The notes: a model not told the origin generated them from the sequence alone. 64,000 nt of DNA from Brevibacterium casei CIP 102111 (GCF_900169275.1 NZ_FXZC01000002.1:1-64000); one strand, 5' to 3'; counted from the stretch's first letter, positions 9,341 through 18,538 are shown. Made by a program: numbers and translations.

Positions 9341-9394
9341 TCACTTTCCGCCGAGATGGTCGGGTTTCGAACCGACCGATCCGGCGAAAAGTGA
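9341..9394. repeat. Imperfect 23-bp inverted repeat (REP-like hairpin or terminator)
   Basis: TCACTTTCCGCCGAGATGGTCGG at 9341-9363 matches the complement of 9372-9394 at about 19 of 23 positions around an 8-base loop. It lies 66 bases past the BCCT stop. It lacks a clear T-run on the + strand. The remainder of the 308-base gap (9275-9582) shows no gene. Confidence 0.55.
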
Positions 9395-9582
9395 ATCAGT
9401 CGCGCAAGAGGGCCGGTCGCTCACCGAATGTGGTGTGCGCCCGGCCCTCTGCTGTGGTCCCAACAGGCATCGGAAGTAAGTCGAACTGGGGTCTCTCAAC
9501 AAGCAGCGCACGGAACGAATCCCATGCTCTATTTTCACCACGAGCTCTCACTACAGTCGGGACAACATCTGGAGCGACTGGC

Positions 9583-10287
9583 ATGCTCGCGTGGACCGAT
9601 CGTTCTCTTCATGTCGGTGCCGATTGGTACGTTCTCCGCATGTTTGAGATCGCAGGAATTGTTCTTGGTTCTTCAGTGATTGCTGGAGTGGTAGCGCAGG
9701 TCTTCCACTGGTTCCGTCCCAGTCGGGTAAGTGACAGGGTTAGCGCCTTCAAAGGCGAATTGGAGGCTTTGAAGGAGATCGATGACGGAACTGGTTTGGG
9801 AAAGGCCGGCTATGCGGTCAGTCGTGCGGCTATAGAGGCTGCAATGGTCAGTCGATTGGTGCCTGGTCGTGATCTGCAACTTGCAGTTCTTCTCTTGATG
9901 TCGATGTCAGCATTCCTCTTCGCGATCGTCGTCTACTACTCGGTCGATCCAGAAAATACCTTTGAGTACGCTGTCATGTTCGCTGGGATAGGCGTGTACG
10001 TATTGTGCGGCTTGGCAACAATCGCACTGGGAGTCGTCACGTGGCTTGCGGCCTTGAGCGTCCGTCGCTCGCTAGCAGACGGATTCCGGGAATACGACGA
10101 CCTTGAAGGCGATAAGGCACTTGAGAGTTTTGCCGCGCTCCGAGCATGTTTCAGGCCTGTCGCGGAGGGTGCGGTTGAGCCGTATCGATTTCGTCGCCTA
10201 TACCAGTTTGGGCTGAGCGAATCGGCTCGAACCGGGCTTCGCCGCTTCATGCGCGAGATTGACAAAGCAACTCCTGGGGCCGTTTGA
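9583..10287 (+). CDS. Hypothetical membrane protein of atypical composition
   Basis: I do not recognise this gene. The 234-residue product has one N-terminal hydrophobic segment (about 20-42, FEIAGIVLGSSVIAGVVAQVF). Two further segments lie in the middle (LAVLLLMSMSAFLFAIVVYY and YAVMFAGIGVYVLCGLATIALG), followed by a charged cytoplasmic tail. The ATG at 9583 follows GGAG at 8 bases. An alternative ATG at 9640 lacks a ribosome site. Its codons use A and T in third positions far more than its neighbours, so it may have been acquired by transfer. It sits between the BCCT transporter and betA and ends at a strong hairpin (10307-10348). No link to osmoprotection can be shown. Confidence 0.7.
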   Translation: MLAWTDRSLHVGADWYVLRMFEIAGIVLGSSVIAGVVAQVFHWFRPSRVSDRVSAFKGELEALKEIDDGTGLGKAGYAVSRAAIEAAMVSRLVPGRDLQLAVLLLMSMSAFLFAIVVYYSVDPENTFEYAVMFAGIGVYVLCGLATIALGVVTWLAALSVRRSLADGFREYDDLEGDKALESFAALRACFRPVAEGAVEPYRFRRLYQFGLSESARTGLRRFMREIDKATPGAV

Positions 10288-10306
10288 TTCCTCGGGGAAT
10301 GACAAG

Positions 10307-10348
10307 CAGGGCTGGTCACGAGTCGTTCTTAGCTCGTGACCAGCCCTG
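10307..10348. terminator. 16-bp perfect hairpin between convergent genes
   Basis: CAGGGCTGGTCACGAG at 10307-10322 pairs perfectly with 10333-10348 around a 10-base loop. It lies between the hypothetical membrane protein and the convergent betA stop. It is probably a shared terminator although there is no T-tract on the + side. Confidence 0.6.
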
Positions 10349-10428
10349 ACGTATGTCGGCGTCAGTATTGACTCCTGATGATCAGTTTTAGGCAGGGGAC
10401 CTAAATGCGCCTCAGACCACCAACAGGC

Positions 10429-11991
10429 TCACTGACCGTTCTTGATCATCTCCGCGCACTTCTCGCCCATCATCATCACCGTGATGTTGGGGTTGACGGT
10501 GGTGATCTCCGGCATCGCCGAGGCGTCGACGACGCGCAGACGGTTCACGCCCTTGACGCGCAGCTGCGGATCGAGCGGAGCCGAGTCGTCGTCGGGAGCG
10601 CCCATCTTCGCCGTGCCCACCGGGTGGTAGACGGTGTTGTGGGTGCGGACGATGTAGTCCTCGAGATCCTCGTCGGTCTGGGCGTCGGTGCCGGGGAACA
10701 GTTCGCGGCCGGCCCACTCGGACATCGCATCCTGCGAGACGATCTCACGGGCCTTGCGGATGCCGGCGATCATCACGCGCATGTCGTGGCCCTCGGGATC
10801 CGTGAAGTAGCGCGGATCGACGAGCGGCTTGTCGCGGAAGTCGCACGAGCGCAGACGCACCGTGCCGCGCGAGCGAGCATGCGTGACGTTCGGAGTGAGG
10901 CAGAACGTGTTCTCGGAAGTCGGGTACCCCTGGCGCACAGTGTGCATGTCGAAGGGCACCGACCCGTAGTGCATCATGAGGTCGGGGCGGTCGAGCCCGT
11001 CCTCGGTGGGGGAGAAGATGCCGATCTCCCACCACTGCGTCGAGTCCTCGACCATCGGCTTCTTCGCCTCCCACGAGATGACGCCCTCGGGGTGGTCCTG
11101 GAGGTTCTCCCCGACTCCGGGAGCGTCGACACGGGACTCGATCCCCACCTCGGCGAGGTGGTCCTTCGGTCCGATGCCCGAGAGCATGAGCAGCTGCGGG
11201 GTGTTGATCGCACCCGCGGAGACGATGACCTCCTTCTTCGCCTCGATGCGGTGCGTCTTGCCGAAGGCGTTGTTGACGACGAGGACGCCGGTGGCGTTGT
11301 TCTCGTCGTCGAACTCGATCTCCTTGGCCTGGGTGTCGGTGAGGATCGTGAGGTTCTCCCGATCGAGGATCGGGTGGAGGTAGCTCACCGAGGAGGACGA
11401 CCGGGTGCCGTCGTCCTTGCGGTTGACCTGGAAGAAGTTCGCACCGTTGATGACGGTCTCGCCCTCGTTGAACTGCACCGTGGGGATGCCCGCCTGCTCG
11501 CACGCCTCGAGGAGCGCGATGCCGCAGGGATCGACCGGAGGCACGTTCATCAGGCGCACCGGACCGTCATGGCCGTGGTGGTCGCCGGGGAGCTCGTTGT
11601 TCTCAAGCTTCTTGTACAGGCCGAAGGTGTCCTTCGAACCCCAGCCGGTCGCGCCGTACTTCGTCTCCCACTCGTCGAGATCCTCCTTGGGCGCCCAGAA
11701 GGCGATGCACGAGTTGTGGGAGGAGCAGCCGCCGAGGACCTTCGCCCGCGCATGGCGCATGAACGAGTTGCCGTGCTCCTGCTTCTCGATCGGGTAGTCC
11801 CAGTCGAACCCGGACTCGAGGAGTTCCATCCATCGGTTGAGGCGGAGGATGACGTCCTCGTCGACGTCGGTGGGGCCGGCCTCGAGGAGACCGACGGTGA
11901 CGGTGGGATCCTCGCTCAGGCGAGCGGCGACGGCGGCTCCGGCCGATCCGCCTCCGACGACGACGTAGTCAAAGCTGTGGGTGGTGTCCAC
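10429..11991 (-). CDS. betA: GMC oxidoreductase, choline dehydrogenase type
   Basis: A 520-residue FAD enzyme that oxidises choline to betaine aldehyde. The ADP-binding motif is at the N-terminus (YVVVGGGSAGAAVAARLSE) and the GMC signature follows (HARAKVLGGCSSHNSCIAFW). The catalytic His and Asn regions are in YHPVGTAKMG and VNPNITVMMMGEKCAE. I chose the GTG at 11991 because AAGGAG precedes it by 6 bases and the product then starts as the family does; the open frame continues to 12051. betB lies 29 bases upstream on the same strand. Some GMC members act on other alcohols, but the betB partner supports choline. Confidence 0.9.
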   Translation of the reverse strand: MDTTHSFDYVVVGGGSAGAAVAARLSEDPTVTVGLLEAGPTDVDEDVILRLNRWMELLESGFDWDYPIEKQEHGNSFMRHARAKVLGGCSSHNSCIAFWAPKEDLDEWETKYGATGWGSKDTFGLYKKLENNELPGDHHGHDGPVRLMNVPPVDPCGIALLEACEQAGIPTVQFNEGETVINGANFFQVNRKDDGTRSSSSVSYLHPILDRENLTILTDTQAKEIEFDDENNATGVLVVNNAFGKTHRIEAKKEVIVSAGAINTPQLLMLSGIGPKDHLAEVGIESRVDAPGVGENLQDHPEGVISWEAKKPMVEDSTQWWEIGIFSPTEDGLDRPDLMMHYGSVPFDMHTVRQGYPTSENTFCLTPNVTHARSRGTVRLRSCDFRDKPLVDPRYFTDPEGHDMRVMIAGIRKAREIVSQDAMSEWAGRELFPGTDAQTDEDLEDYIVRTHNTVYHPVGTAKMGAPDDDSAPLDPQLRVKGVNRLRVVDASAMPEITTVNPNITVMMMGEKCAEMIKNGQ

Positions 11992-12020
11992 GGGAATCTC
12001 CTTCTTCGCTCTCGCTGCGA

Positions 12021-13505
12021 TCATTCGCTCTCGGTGTGCACGGGGAACCAACCGGTCACGGCGGGTTCGAGGTTGTGGTAGATGTGCTTGGCCTCCTGGT
12101 ACTCGGCCATGCCGGTGGGTCCGAGCTCACGGCCGAAGCCGGACTGCTTGAAGCCGCCCCATTCGGCCTGCGGCAGGTACGGGTGGAAGTCGTTGATCCA
12201 GATCGTGCCGTGGCGCAGCTTCGCCGCGACCTCCTGGCACTTGCCCGCGTCCTGGGTCCACACGGCGCCCGCGAGACCGTAGATCGTGTCATTGGCAGTC
12301 GCGACCGCCTCGTCGACGGTCGAGAACGTCTCGACGGTGACGACGGGACCGAAGGCCTCGTCGGAGACGACGGACATGCCGCGTTCGACGTTGTCGAGGA
12401 CGGTCGGCAGGTAGTAGTAGCCGTTCTCGAGTTCGCCCTCGCCCCACTTGCCGCCGCAGCGCACGCGCGCGCCCTCGGCGATGCCCTTCTCGACGTACTT
12501 CGTCACCTTGTCGCGGTGGGCGGCGGAGATGAGCGGTCCGGTCTCGGCATCGGGATCGAAGGGCCCGCCGAGGCGGATCTGCGAGGCGCGCTCGACGAGC
12601 TTGTCGACGAACTCCTCGGCGATCGAGTCCTCGACGATGAGCCGGGCACCGGCCGAGCAGACCTGGCCGGAGTGGACGAACGCGCCGTTGAGGGCGTTGT
12701 CGAGGGCTGCGTCGAGGTCGGCGTCGGCGAAGACGACGTTGGGGTTCTTGCCGCCGAGTTCGAGGGCGACCTTCTTCACCGTCGCCGCGGCATTGGCCGC
12801 GAGCAGGCGACCGGTGACGAGCCCGCCGGTGAAGGAGACCATGTCGACGTCCTCGCTCGTCGACAGCGGGGCACCAGCGTCGGCACCGGCGCCGAGGATA
12901 AGGTTGCCGACTCCCGCGGGCAGCCCGAGCTCCTCCATGACCTGCATCGTCATGATCGCGGTGTGCGGGGTGAGCTCGGCGGGCTTGAGGACGAACGTGT
13001 TGCCGGCGGCCAGACACGGGGCGATCTTCCACGCGGCCTGGAGCAGCGGGTAGTTCCACGGCGTGATGAGCGCACACACGCCGACGGGCTCGTAGGAGAT
13101 GCGGCTGACGACGGAGTCCGAGCCGGCGTCGACGATGCGTCCGGCATCGTTGGCGGCGAGCTTGCCGAAGTAGTCGAAGCAGTTGGCGATGTCGTCCATA
13201 TCGATGCGCGACTCGACGATGCGCTTGCCGGTGTCGAGGGACTCGGCGACGGCGAACTCCTCCTTGCGCTCACGCAGCACCGCGGCGAAGCGGAGCAGGA
13301 AGTCACCGCGTTCGCTCGCGGGCCTGCTCGACCACACGCCGGAGTCGAAGGCGCGGCGCGCGGCGGCGATCGCGAGTTCGGTGTCGGCCGGGCTCGCCTC
13401 GTCGACGACGGCGACGAGCGTGTCGTCGGCAGGGTTGTGGATCTCGCGGGTCCTGCCGTCCTGGGCAGAGACCCACTTGCCATCGATGAAGAGTGTGTTG
13501 GGCAC
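12021..13505 (-). CDS. betB: Betaine aldehyde dehydrogenase
   Basis: A 494-residue NAD(P)-dependent aldehyde dehydrogenase converting betaine aldehyde to glycine betaine. The catalytic cysteine is in the GQVCSAG segment and the general-base glutamate in [36 protein letters not shown] is the conserved cofactor region. The GTG start at 13505 follows AGGAG by five bases. It is the first gene of a betB-betA operon. Together with the BCCT transporter it forms a complete choline-to-betaine osmoprotection module. Confidence 0.92.
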   Translation of the reverse strand: MPNTLFIDGKWVSAQDGRTREIHNPADDTLVAVVDEASPADTELAIAAARRAFDSGVWSSRPASERGDFLLRFAAVLRERKEEFAVAESLDTGKRIVESRIDMDDIANCFDYFGKLAANDAGRIVDAGSDSVVSRISYEPVGVCALITPWNYPLLQAAWKIAPCLAAGNTFVLKPAELTPHTAIMTMQVMEELGLPAGVGNLILGAGADAGAPLSTSEDVDMVSFTGGLVTGRLLAANAAATVKKVALELGGKNPNVVFADADLDAALDNALNGAFVHSGQVCSAGARLIVEDSIAEEFVDKLVERASQIRLGGPFDPDAETGPLISAAHRDKVTKYVEKGIAEGARVRCGGKWGEGELENGYYYLPTVLDNVERGMSVVSDEAFGPVVTVETFSTVDEAVATANDTIYGLAGAVWTQDAGKCQEVAAKLRHGTIWINDFHPYLPQAEWGGFKQSGFGRELGPTGMAEYQEAKHIYHNLEPAVTGWFPVHTESE

Positions 13506-14087
13506 GATGTCTCCTATTCCTGATGCGATCGTTCGAGTGCGGTCGTGCGGACAGCGATCATAGCCGCCAGCGGTCTGTGCCGATGGCGGGGGCAGTCCTC
13601 AGCGGGGTGCGCAGGAGCGGTCCGTCCGGTGAACCGTCACCGGGGTGGACAGCGATGCTCGCCGAGGCGGTCGTCGTGGGCGAGGGCGCCGAGGCGGGTG
13701 ACCGGACGAGGCAGGCCTGCACACCCGACGAGTTCGCGAAGGCGGGGGTGATGCCGTCTGGTCCGACACGGAGGCGGCTTGATCCGACACAGCGGTGGCC
13801 GCGAGGATTCCGACGCAGGTGCAGTTTCACGACATCTGTCGTCTCTGCGGCCATGAGTACCCCACTGACTGCGTGCGAATGGGTGGTCGCCCCATGCTCG
13901 GGGCTCACTGATCGGTTCGCGACGAGTCTAACAGAGCACTTCCTGCGGACTCCGAGGTGGGAAGCCCCGAAATCGCGGGGCTGCACGGCAAGATGACTGG
14001 TCCGACGTGTCCGCGCCCACAGGGAGTCTGAGGCGGTCGTGGACTAGAATGGGGCAGAATCATTGAAAAGTCTTTATAGGGAGAATC
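13506..14087. other. 582-base intergenic region upstream of betB
   Basis: No gene can be supported. A 98-142 residue open frame on the - strand (13558-13986) has mediocre codon bias, no ribosome site and no recognisable domain. The region holds the betB promoter (leftward), the promoter of the RGG-repeat gene (rightward, near 14045) and near-direct repeats of TGRTCCGACAC at about 13758-13791. A related GGTCCGACGTGTCCG occurs near 14000. Confidence 0.5.
14045..14050 (+). promoter_or_regulatory. Candidate -10 box of the RGG-repeat gene
   Basis: TAGAAT matches the actinobacterial TANNNT -10 pattern 38 bases before the GTG start at 14088. The leader then carries the ribosome site GGGAG four bases before the start. 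No clear -35 is seen. Confidence 0.4.
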
Positions 14088-16262
14088 GTGGCCCAAGGGG
14101 ATTCGCGAGACAGCCAGCACAACCGCCGCTCGGGCGACGACAATCGCGGAGGCAGTCGCAATCGTCGACAGGACTCTCCGTCATCGCGTGGTGAGCGCGG
14201 GCCGCGAAACTCCGACCGCCGAGGCGGCTACCAGGGCAATCGCCGCGACGATGACCGTCGGGGCGGTTACCAGGGCCGTCGGGACGACGACCGTCAGGGC
14301 GGGTACCGCGGCGGAGATCGCCGTGATGACAACCGGGGTGGATACCGCGGGGACCGTCGCAATGACGGTGAGCGCCGAGGCGGCTACCAGGGCAATCGCC
14401 GCGACGACGATCGTCGTGGAGGATTCCAGGGCCGACGCGATGACGACCGCCAGGGCGGTTACCGCGGCGGAGACCGCCGAAACGACGGTGAGCGTCGAGG
14501 CGGCTACCAGGGCAATCGCCGTGACGACGATCGTCGTGGAGGATTCCAGGGCCGGCGGGACGACGACCGCCAGGGCGGCTACCGCGGTGGAGATCGCCGC
14601 GATGACAACCGGGGTGGTTACCGCGGGGACCGTCGCAATGACGGTGAGCGCCGAGGCGGCTACCAGGGCAATCGCCGTGACGGCGATCGTCGTGGAGGAT
14701 TCCAGGGCCGCCGGGACGACGACCGTCAGGGTGGTTACCGCGGCGGAGAAGGTCGCGATGACAACCGAGGCGGCTACCAGGGCAATCGCCGTAACGACGG
14801 TGAGCGTCGAGGTGGCTACCAGGGCAATCGCCGTGACGATGACCGTCAGGGCGGTTACCGCGGCGGCAACCGCCGAGACGACAACCGCGGGAAATACCGC
14901 GGGGACCGCCGAGGCGACGACGACCGTCGCGGCGGATACCAAGGCGACCGCGGCGGCTACGGTCGGAACAACAACGACCGTCGCGCCTCCCGCGCGACCG
15001 ACACCGGTGACTACGCGCGGGAACAGCGCTCTCGCCGCCCTCGCCTCCAGGAACCCGAGATCCCCGAGGACATCACCGGCAAGGAACTCGACAAGGAGAT
15101 CCGCGGCCAGCTGCGTTCGCTCGACAAGGAGAACGCCGAGACCGTCGCGAAGCACCTCGTCGCGACCGGCGGCTTCCTCGACGTCGATCCCGAACGCGCC
15201 TATGAGCACGCGAAGACCGCGATGGCCCGCGCCGGTCGCGTCGGCCTCGTCCGTGAAGCACTCGGCATCGCCGCCTACCACGTCGAGAAGTACGACGAAG
15301 CCGTCCGCGAACTGCGCACCCACCGTCGCATCTCCGGCTCGAATGAGAACATCGCGCTCATCGCCGACGCCGAACGCGGTCGCGGCAAACCGGAGAAGGC
15401 CCTCGAACTCCTCGAATGGTCGAAGGAAGCCGAGCTCGACAACGACACCCGCACCGAACTCGTCATCGTTGCGGCCGGAGCCAAGTCCGACCTCGGCGAC
15501 ATCGACGCCGCGCGCAGGCTCATCGAAGCCGAGGACTTCACCCAGCGGCCCAGCGGCGCCCTCGTGCGCCTGATGGCCGCCTACGCCGAGGTGCTGCGCC
15601 TCCACGGTGAGACCGAACTCGCCGACAAGTACGAAGAGCTCTCCCGCCGCACGGCGAAGGCCACGGGAACCCTGTTCGGCGATGAGGAGCCCGACCCGAA
15701 CTTCGGCGTCGAGATCGAGACCATCGAAGAGATCCCCGACGAGGAACTTGAGGGCGAGGCACCTGCGGAGACCGGTGGTCAGGGTGACGACACCGCTGGG
15801 GCCGACGACGCGGAGCGTGCTGACGACTTTGCATCCTCTGTCGACTCCGTCGACTCGGCTTCTTCCGTCGACTCCGATGACTCTGACGAATCTGCTGCCT
15901 CTGCCACCTCCGGCGCAGAGGACGACTCGAACGCCCCGGCCGACGGCAGTGCGACCGATGCGGGTTCTGACGAAGCCGCCGCTGACCAGGCCGCAGCCGA
16001 GGATTCGGCAGCCGCGCCGGCGAAGTCCGCGAAGACGCACGTCTCCGAGAAGGAACTGAAGAAGGTCAAGGTCTCCGAGGACGAGATCGAGGCCGAACTC
16101 GACGAGATCCTCGCCGAGGCCGACGCCGGCTCGGACGACGACGCTGAAACCGCCGACGCTGACGCGGCCGACGCCGCTGACGCGGCCGACGCCGCTGACG
16201 CTGACACCGCCGATGCTGCCGACGACCCGAAGGGATCGGACCAGGCGAACGGAGATCGGTGA
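14088..16262 (+). CDS. RGG/RDD-repeat protein with TPR-like core and acidic tail (Rv1691-position protein)
   Basis: A 724-residue protein in three parts. Residues 1-300 are a low-complexity Arg/Asp/Gly/Tyr domain built from five super-repeats (residues 47-282) starting GYQGNRRDDDRRGG. Such RGG-box domains typically bind RNA and can drive condensates. Residues about 330-545 are an all-helical TPR-like core (...PERAYEHAKTAMARAGR..., ...EKYDEAVRELRTHRRIS...). Residues 550-724 are very acidic Ser/Asp/Ala-rich sequence with AAD repeats. The core corresponds by position to Rv1691 upstream of the Rv1692-type HAD phosphatase, but that protein is much shorter and, as far as I know, lacks the repeat domain. 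Its GTG start has GGGAG at four bases, and its stop overlaps the HAD start (GTGA). The function is unknown; a role in RNA or ribosome biology is inferred from the RGG motif and tlyA linkage. Confidence 0.85.
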   Translation: MAQGDSRDSQHNRRSGDDNRGGSRNRRQDSPSSRGERGPRNSDRRGGYQGNRRDDDRRGGYQGRRDDDRQGGYRGGDRRDDNRGGYRGDRRNDGERRGGYQGNRRDDDRRGGFQGRRDDDRQGGYRGGDRRNDGERRGGYQGNRRDDDRRGGFQGRRDDDRQGGYRGGDRRDDNRGGYRGDRRNDGERRGGYQGNRRDGDRRGGFQGRRDDDRQGGYRGGEGRDDNRGGYQGNRRNDGERRGGYQGNRRDDDRQGGYRGGNRRDDNRGKYRGDRRGDDDRRGGYQGDRGGYGRNNNDRRASRATDTGDYAREQRSRRPRLQEPEIPEDITGKELDKEIRGQLRSLDKENAETVAKHLVATGGFLDVDPERAYEHAKTAMARAGRVGLVREALGIAAYHVEKYDEAVRELRTHRRISGSNENIALIADAERGRGKPEKALELLEWSKEAELDNDTRTELVIVAAGAKSDLGDIDAARRLIEAEDFTQRPSGALVRLMAAYAEVLRLHGETELADKYEELSRRTAKATGTLFGDEEPDPNFGVEIETIEEIPDEELEGEAPAETGGQGDDTAGADDAERADDFASSVDSVDSASSVDSDDSDESAASATSGAEDDSNAPADGSATDAGSDEAAADQAAAEDSAAAPAKSAKTHVSEKELKKVKVSEDEIEAELDEILAEADAGSDDDAETADADAADAADAADAADADTADAADDPKGSDQANGDR
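14226..14933 (+). repeat. In-frame tandem super-repeats (156/120/156/156/120 bp)
   Basis: Five consecutive units encode 52, 40, 52, 52 and 40 residues, each beginning GYQGNRRD; the two short units lack 12 residues each. All lengths are multiples of 12 bases, so unit gain or loss keeps the frame. The DNA copies differ mainly at synonymous positions. Confidence 0.9.
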
Positions 16263-17452
16263 CACCGGGCGCTGAGCGGGCCCGCGACCTCGGCGTCCCC
16301 GCGGGGACGCCGATCGACGGCGTCCTCTTCGACCTCGACGGCGTCGTTTACCACGGCCCCGACGCCATCCCCGGCGCCGTCGAGGGGATCGCTGGTCTCC
16401 ACGACCGCGGCATCCCCGTCGGCTATGTGACGAACAACGCGACCCGCACCGCCGAGGTGGTCGCCGACCACATCTCCGACCTCGGCATCCGGACCGAGCC
16501 GAACGAGGTCATCACCTCCTCGCAGGTGCTCGCGGCCCGCCTCGGCGAGGAGTACGGCACAGGGGCGAAGATCCTCCTCATCGGCACGACGGGACTCTCG
16601 ACAGCACTGACCGAGGCCGGACTGACGATCGTCGACTCGCTCGCCGACGAACCGGTCGCACTCGCGCAGGGCCTCGACCCGCACATCGACTACGCGGGCA
16701 TCGTCCGCGCCGCCGAGGCGATCGCGACCGGTCTCGACTGGTGGGCGACGAACCCCGACTACTCGATGGTCGGCCGCGCCAGCCGAGTCCCCGGCAACGG
16801 CGCCTTCGTCGACATGCTCGCCCGCCTCACCGACCGGCAGCCGCGGATCGTCGGCAAACCCTCCCCGGATGTCATGACGCATGCGGGGCAGCGGCTCGGC
16901 GCTCGGCGACCGCTCATGGTCGGCGACCGCCTCGACACCGACATCGAGGGCGGCAACCGCGCCGGTTTCGACACCGCGCTCGTCCTCACCGGCGTTCACG
17001 ACCTCCACGATGCGCTCACCGCCGACCCGATCCACCGCCCGACCTTCATCCTCCCGACACTCGCCGACCTTCCGCGCGTCCTCGAGGCCGCGGCGAGTCG
17101 GCCGGTCGGTTCCACCGCGCCCGACAGTGGTCGCAAAACCGAGGCGAAAACGCAGAATCGGCCCGTCGACCACCATTCTCCGACCGCAAACGGGGACGGT
17201 GGAAGCGTGCAGGCCGCGACGATGCGATTCCCTGGTCACTCTGCCGAGGAGAATGCGCCGAAATCGTCCGCGGACCTCGGTGCAGCCACCAGCAAATCGC
17301 GGGGGACTGGTGGTGGCCGAGAGATCGATCTCGCCGAGGCTGAGCTGAGCGACCCGGCGGCGATCGAAGCGGCGCTGCGGCTGGCCTGGAAGGCGATCGA
17401 CGCAGGTGAGAGCATAGAGCCGGGAAACCTGCCGAGGAGGATCGATGACTGA
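16259..17452 (+). CDS. HAD-IIA family phosphatase (NagD-like, Rv1692-type)
   Basis: A 397-residue HAD hydrolase. Motif I is DLDGVVYHG (nucleophile D25, acid D27), motif II is VTNNATRT (T58), and the C-terminal motifs are GKPSPDV (K200) and VGDRLDTDIEGG. The IIA cap lies between motif II and the lysine. Mycobacterial Rv1692 in the same position acts on glycerol 3-phosphate, so a role in lipid polar-head recycling is plausible. Residues about 284-356 form a Lys/Ser/Gly-rich linker unlike its surroundings, before a short helical C-terminus. The GTG start overlaps the upstream stop and GGAGA precedes it. It overlaps the next gene by 8 bases. Confidence 0.85.
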   Translation: MTPGAERARDLGVPAGTPIDGVLFDLDGVVYHGPDAIPGAVEGIAGLHDRGIPVGYVTNNATRTAEVVADHISDLGIRTEPNEVITSSQVLAARLGEEYGTGAKILLIGTTGLSTALTEAGLTIVDSLADEPVALAQGLDPHIDYAGIVRAAEAIATGLDWWATNPDYSMVGRASRVPGNGAFVDMLARLTDRQPRIVGKPSPDVMTHAGQRLGARRPLMVGDRLDTDIEGGNRAGFDTALVLTGVHDLHDALTADPIHRPTFILPTLADLPRVLEAAASRPVGSTAPDSGRKTEAKTQNRPVDHHSPTANGDGGSVQAATMRFPGHSAEENAPKSSADLGAATSKSRGTGGGREIDLAEAELSDPAAIEAALRLAWKAIDAGESIEPGNLPRRIDD

Positions 17453-17687
17453 CACGCCCACCCCAGGCAACCGGCCGACCCCCGGAGCCCCCACCCCAGG
17501 CAACCAGCCGACCCCCGGAGCCCCCACCCCGGGCAACACCCCTACCCCGGGCAGTGTCAACAAGGAGATTCCCGCCGAAGCGTGGAAGCGCGGCCTCGCC
17601 GAGACGGCCGAGGCCCCGGCCGCCGAACGCCACACGGCACTCTCCGCCCTCCTCGACGACCTCGAGACGCAGGTGGGCTCCCTGTGA
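17445..17687 (+). CDS. Small Pro/Thr-repeat protein (Rv1693-position)
   Basis: An 80-residue protein with five copies of TPG-type units (PTPGN / PTPGA) in residues 4-36. A short helical segment follows (EIPAEAWKRGLAETAEAPAAERHTALSALLDDLETQVGSL). A small protein of unknown function occupies the same place between the HAD phosphatase and tlyA in mycobacteria. The ATG lies inside the end of the HAD gene and its TGA overlaps the tlyA GTG, so it is translated as part of the operon. Confidence 0.75.
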   Translation: MTDTPTPGNRPTPGAPTPGNQPTPGAPTPGNTPTPGSVNKEIPAEAWKRGLAETAEAPAAERHTALSALLDDLETQVGSL

Positions 17688-18538
17688 GCCGACCGGGCGG
17701 GACCCGACTCGACCGGGCCCTCGTCGACCGCGGTCTGCTGCCCTCCCGCTCCCGCGCCGCCCGCGAGATCGCCGCCGGGCGCGTGAGCGTCAACGGCACT
17801 CCAGCGACCAAACCGTCCACTGAGGTCGCCGACACCGACGAGATCACCGTGAGCGATCCCGACCCCTGGGTCGCGCGCAGCGCCCACAAACTCCTCGGCG
17901 CGCTCGACGACTTCGGCATCGACCGCCTCGACGGGCTCACCGCCCTCGACGCCGGAGCCTCGACCGGCGGGTTCACCCAGGTCCTCCTCAGCCGCGGTGT
18001 CGATGAGGTGTGGGCCGTCGACGTCGGCCACGACCAGCTCGCCGCGACCCTGCGCGACGACCCGCGCGTCCACGTCCGCGAAGGCCTCAACCTCCGCGAT
18101 CTCGCAGACTCCGACGTCCCCGCCCACAGGGTCGACCTCGTCGTCGCCGACGTCTCGTTCATCTCCCTGCGCCTGCTCGTCGCACCACTGCTCGGCGTCG
18201 TCCGCCCCAGCGGCGAACTCCTCCTCATGGTCAAACCGCAGTTCGAACTCGCCCGCTCCGTCCTCGACAAGCACGGCGTCGTCACCAGGCCCGCCGACCG
18301 CCGGCGCGCCGTCGAATCCGTCCTCGAGGCGATCACCCACAACGGCGCCCGCGTGAGCGACATCGCCGCCTCATCGCTGCCGGGCCCGAGCGGAAACCGC
18401 GAGTACTTCCTGCGTGTTCGACCCGAATCCAACCCGGGTGCGTCCGATAGGCTCGTCACGGCGGAGATCCCCGACCGCCTCGACGCGATCATGCAGGCCC
18501 AGAACATGGAAGCCCAGAGTTTGGAAGGAGAGTCGTGA
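17684..18538 (+). CDS. tlyA: TlyA rRNA 2'-O-methyltransferase
   Basis: A 284-residue S4-domain/Rossmann methyltransferase that modifies 16S (C1409) and 23S (C1920) rRNA; in mycobacteria its activity sets capreomycin sensitivity. The N-terminal S4 RNA-binding domain spans about 1-60 (RLDRALVDRGLLPSRSRA...). The SAM site is LDAGASTGGFTQVLL, and LMVKPQFEL carries the conserved K of the FtsJ-like catalytic tetrad. The GTG at 17684 overlaps the stop of the previous gene, and the product length is usual. It is in the conserved tlyA-nadK-recN order. Confidence 0.95.
   Translation: MSRPGGTRLDRALVDRGLLPSRSRAAREIAAGRVSVNGTPATKPSTEVADTDEITVSDPDPWVARSAHKLLGALDDFGIDRLDGLTALDAGASTGGFTQVLLSRGVDEVWAVDVGHDQLAATLRDDPRVHVREGLNLRDLADSDVPAHRVDLVVADVSFISLRLLVAPLLGVVRPSGELLLMVKPQFELARSVLDKHGVVTRPADRRRAVESVLEAITHNGARVSDIAASSLPGPSGNREYFLRVRPESNPGASDRLVTAEIPDRLDAIMQAQNMEAQSLEGES

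Noticed and set aside
13558..13986. Possible 98-142 residue gene upstream of betB on the - strand
   Set aside because: Third-position bias is weaker than in real genes here, and there is no ribosome site or recognisable domain; the evidence is insufficient.
14226..14933. Regular DNA repeats that might suggest a CRISPR array
   Set aside because: Units are 120-156 bp, contiguous, in frame and coding, with no short repeat/unique spacer pattern and no cas genes.
14181..16265. 694-codon antisense frame over the RGG-repeat gene, Val/Ala/Thr-rich
   Set aside because: It mirrors the repeat domain in an antisense frame; the + strand frame has a start, ribosome site, a TPR core and operon overlaps.
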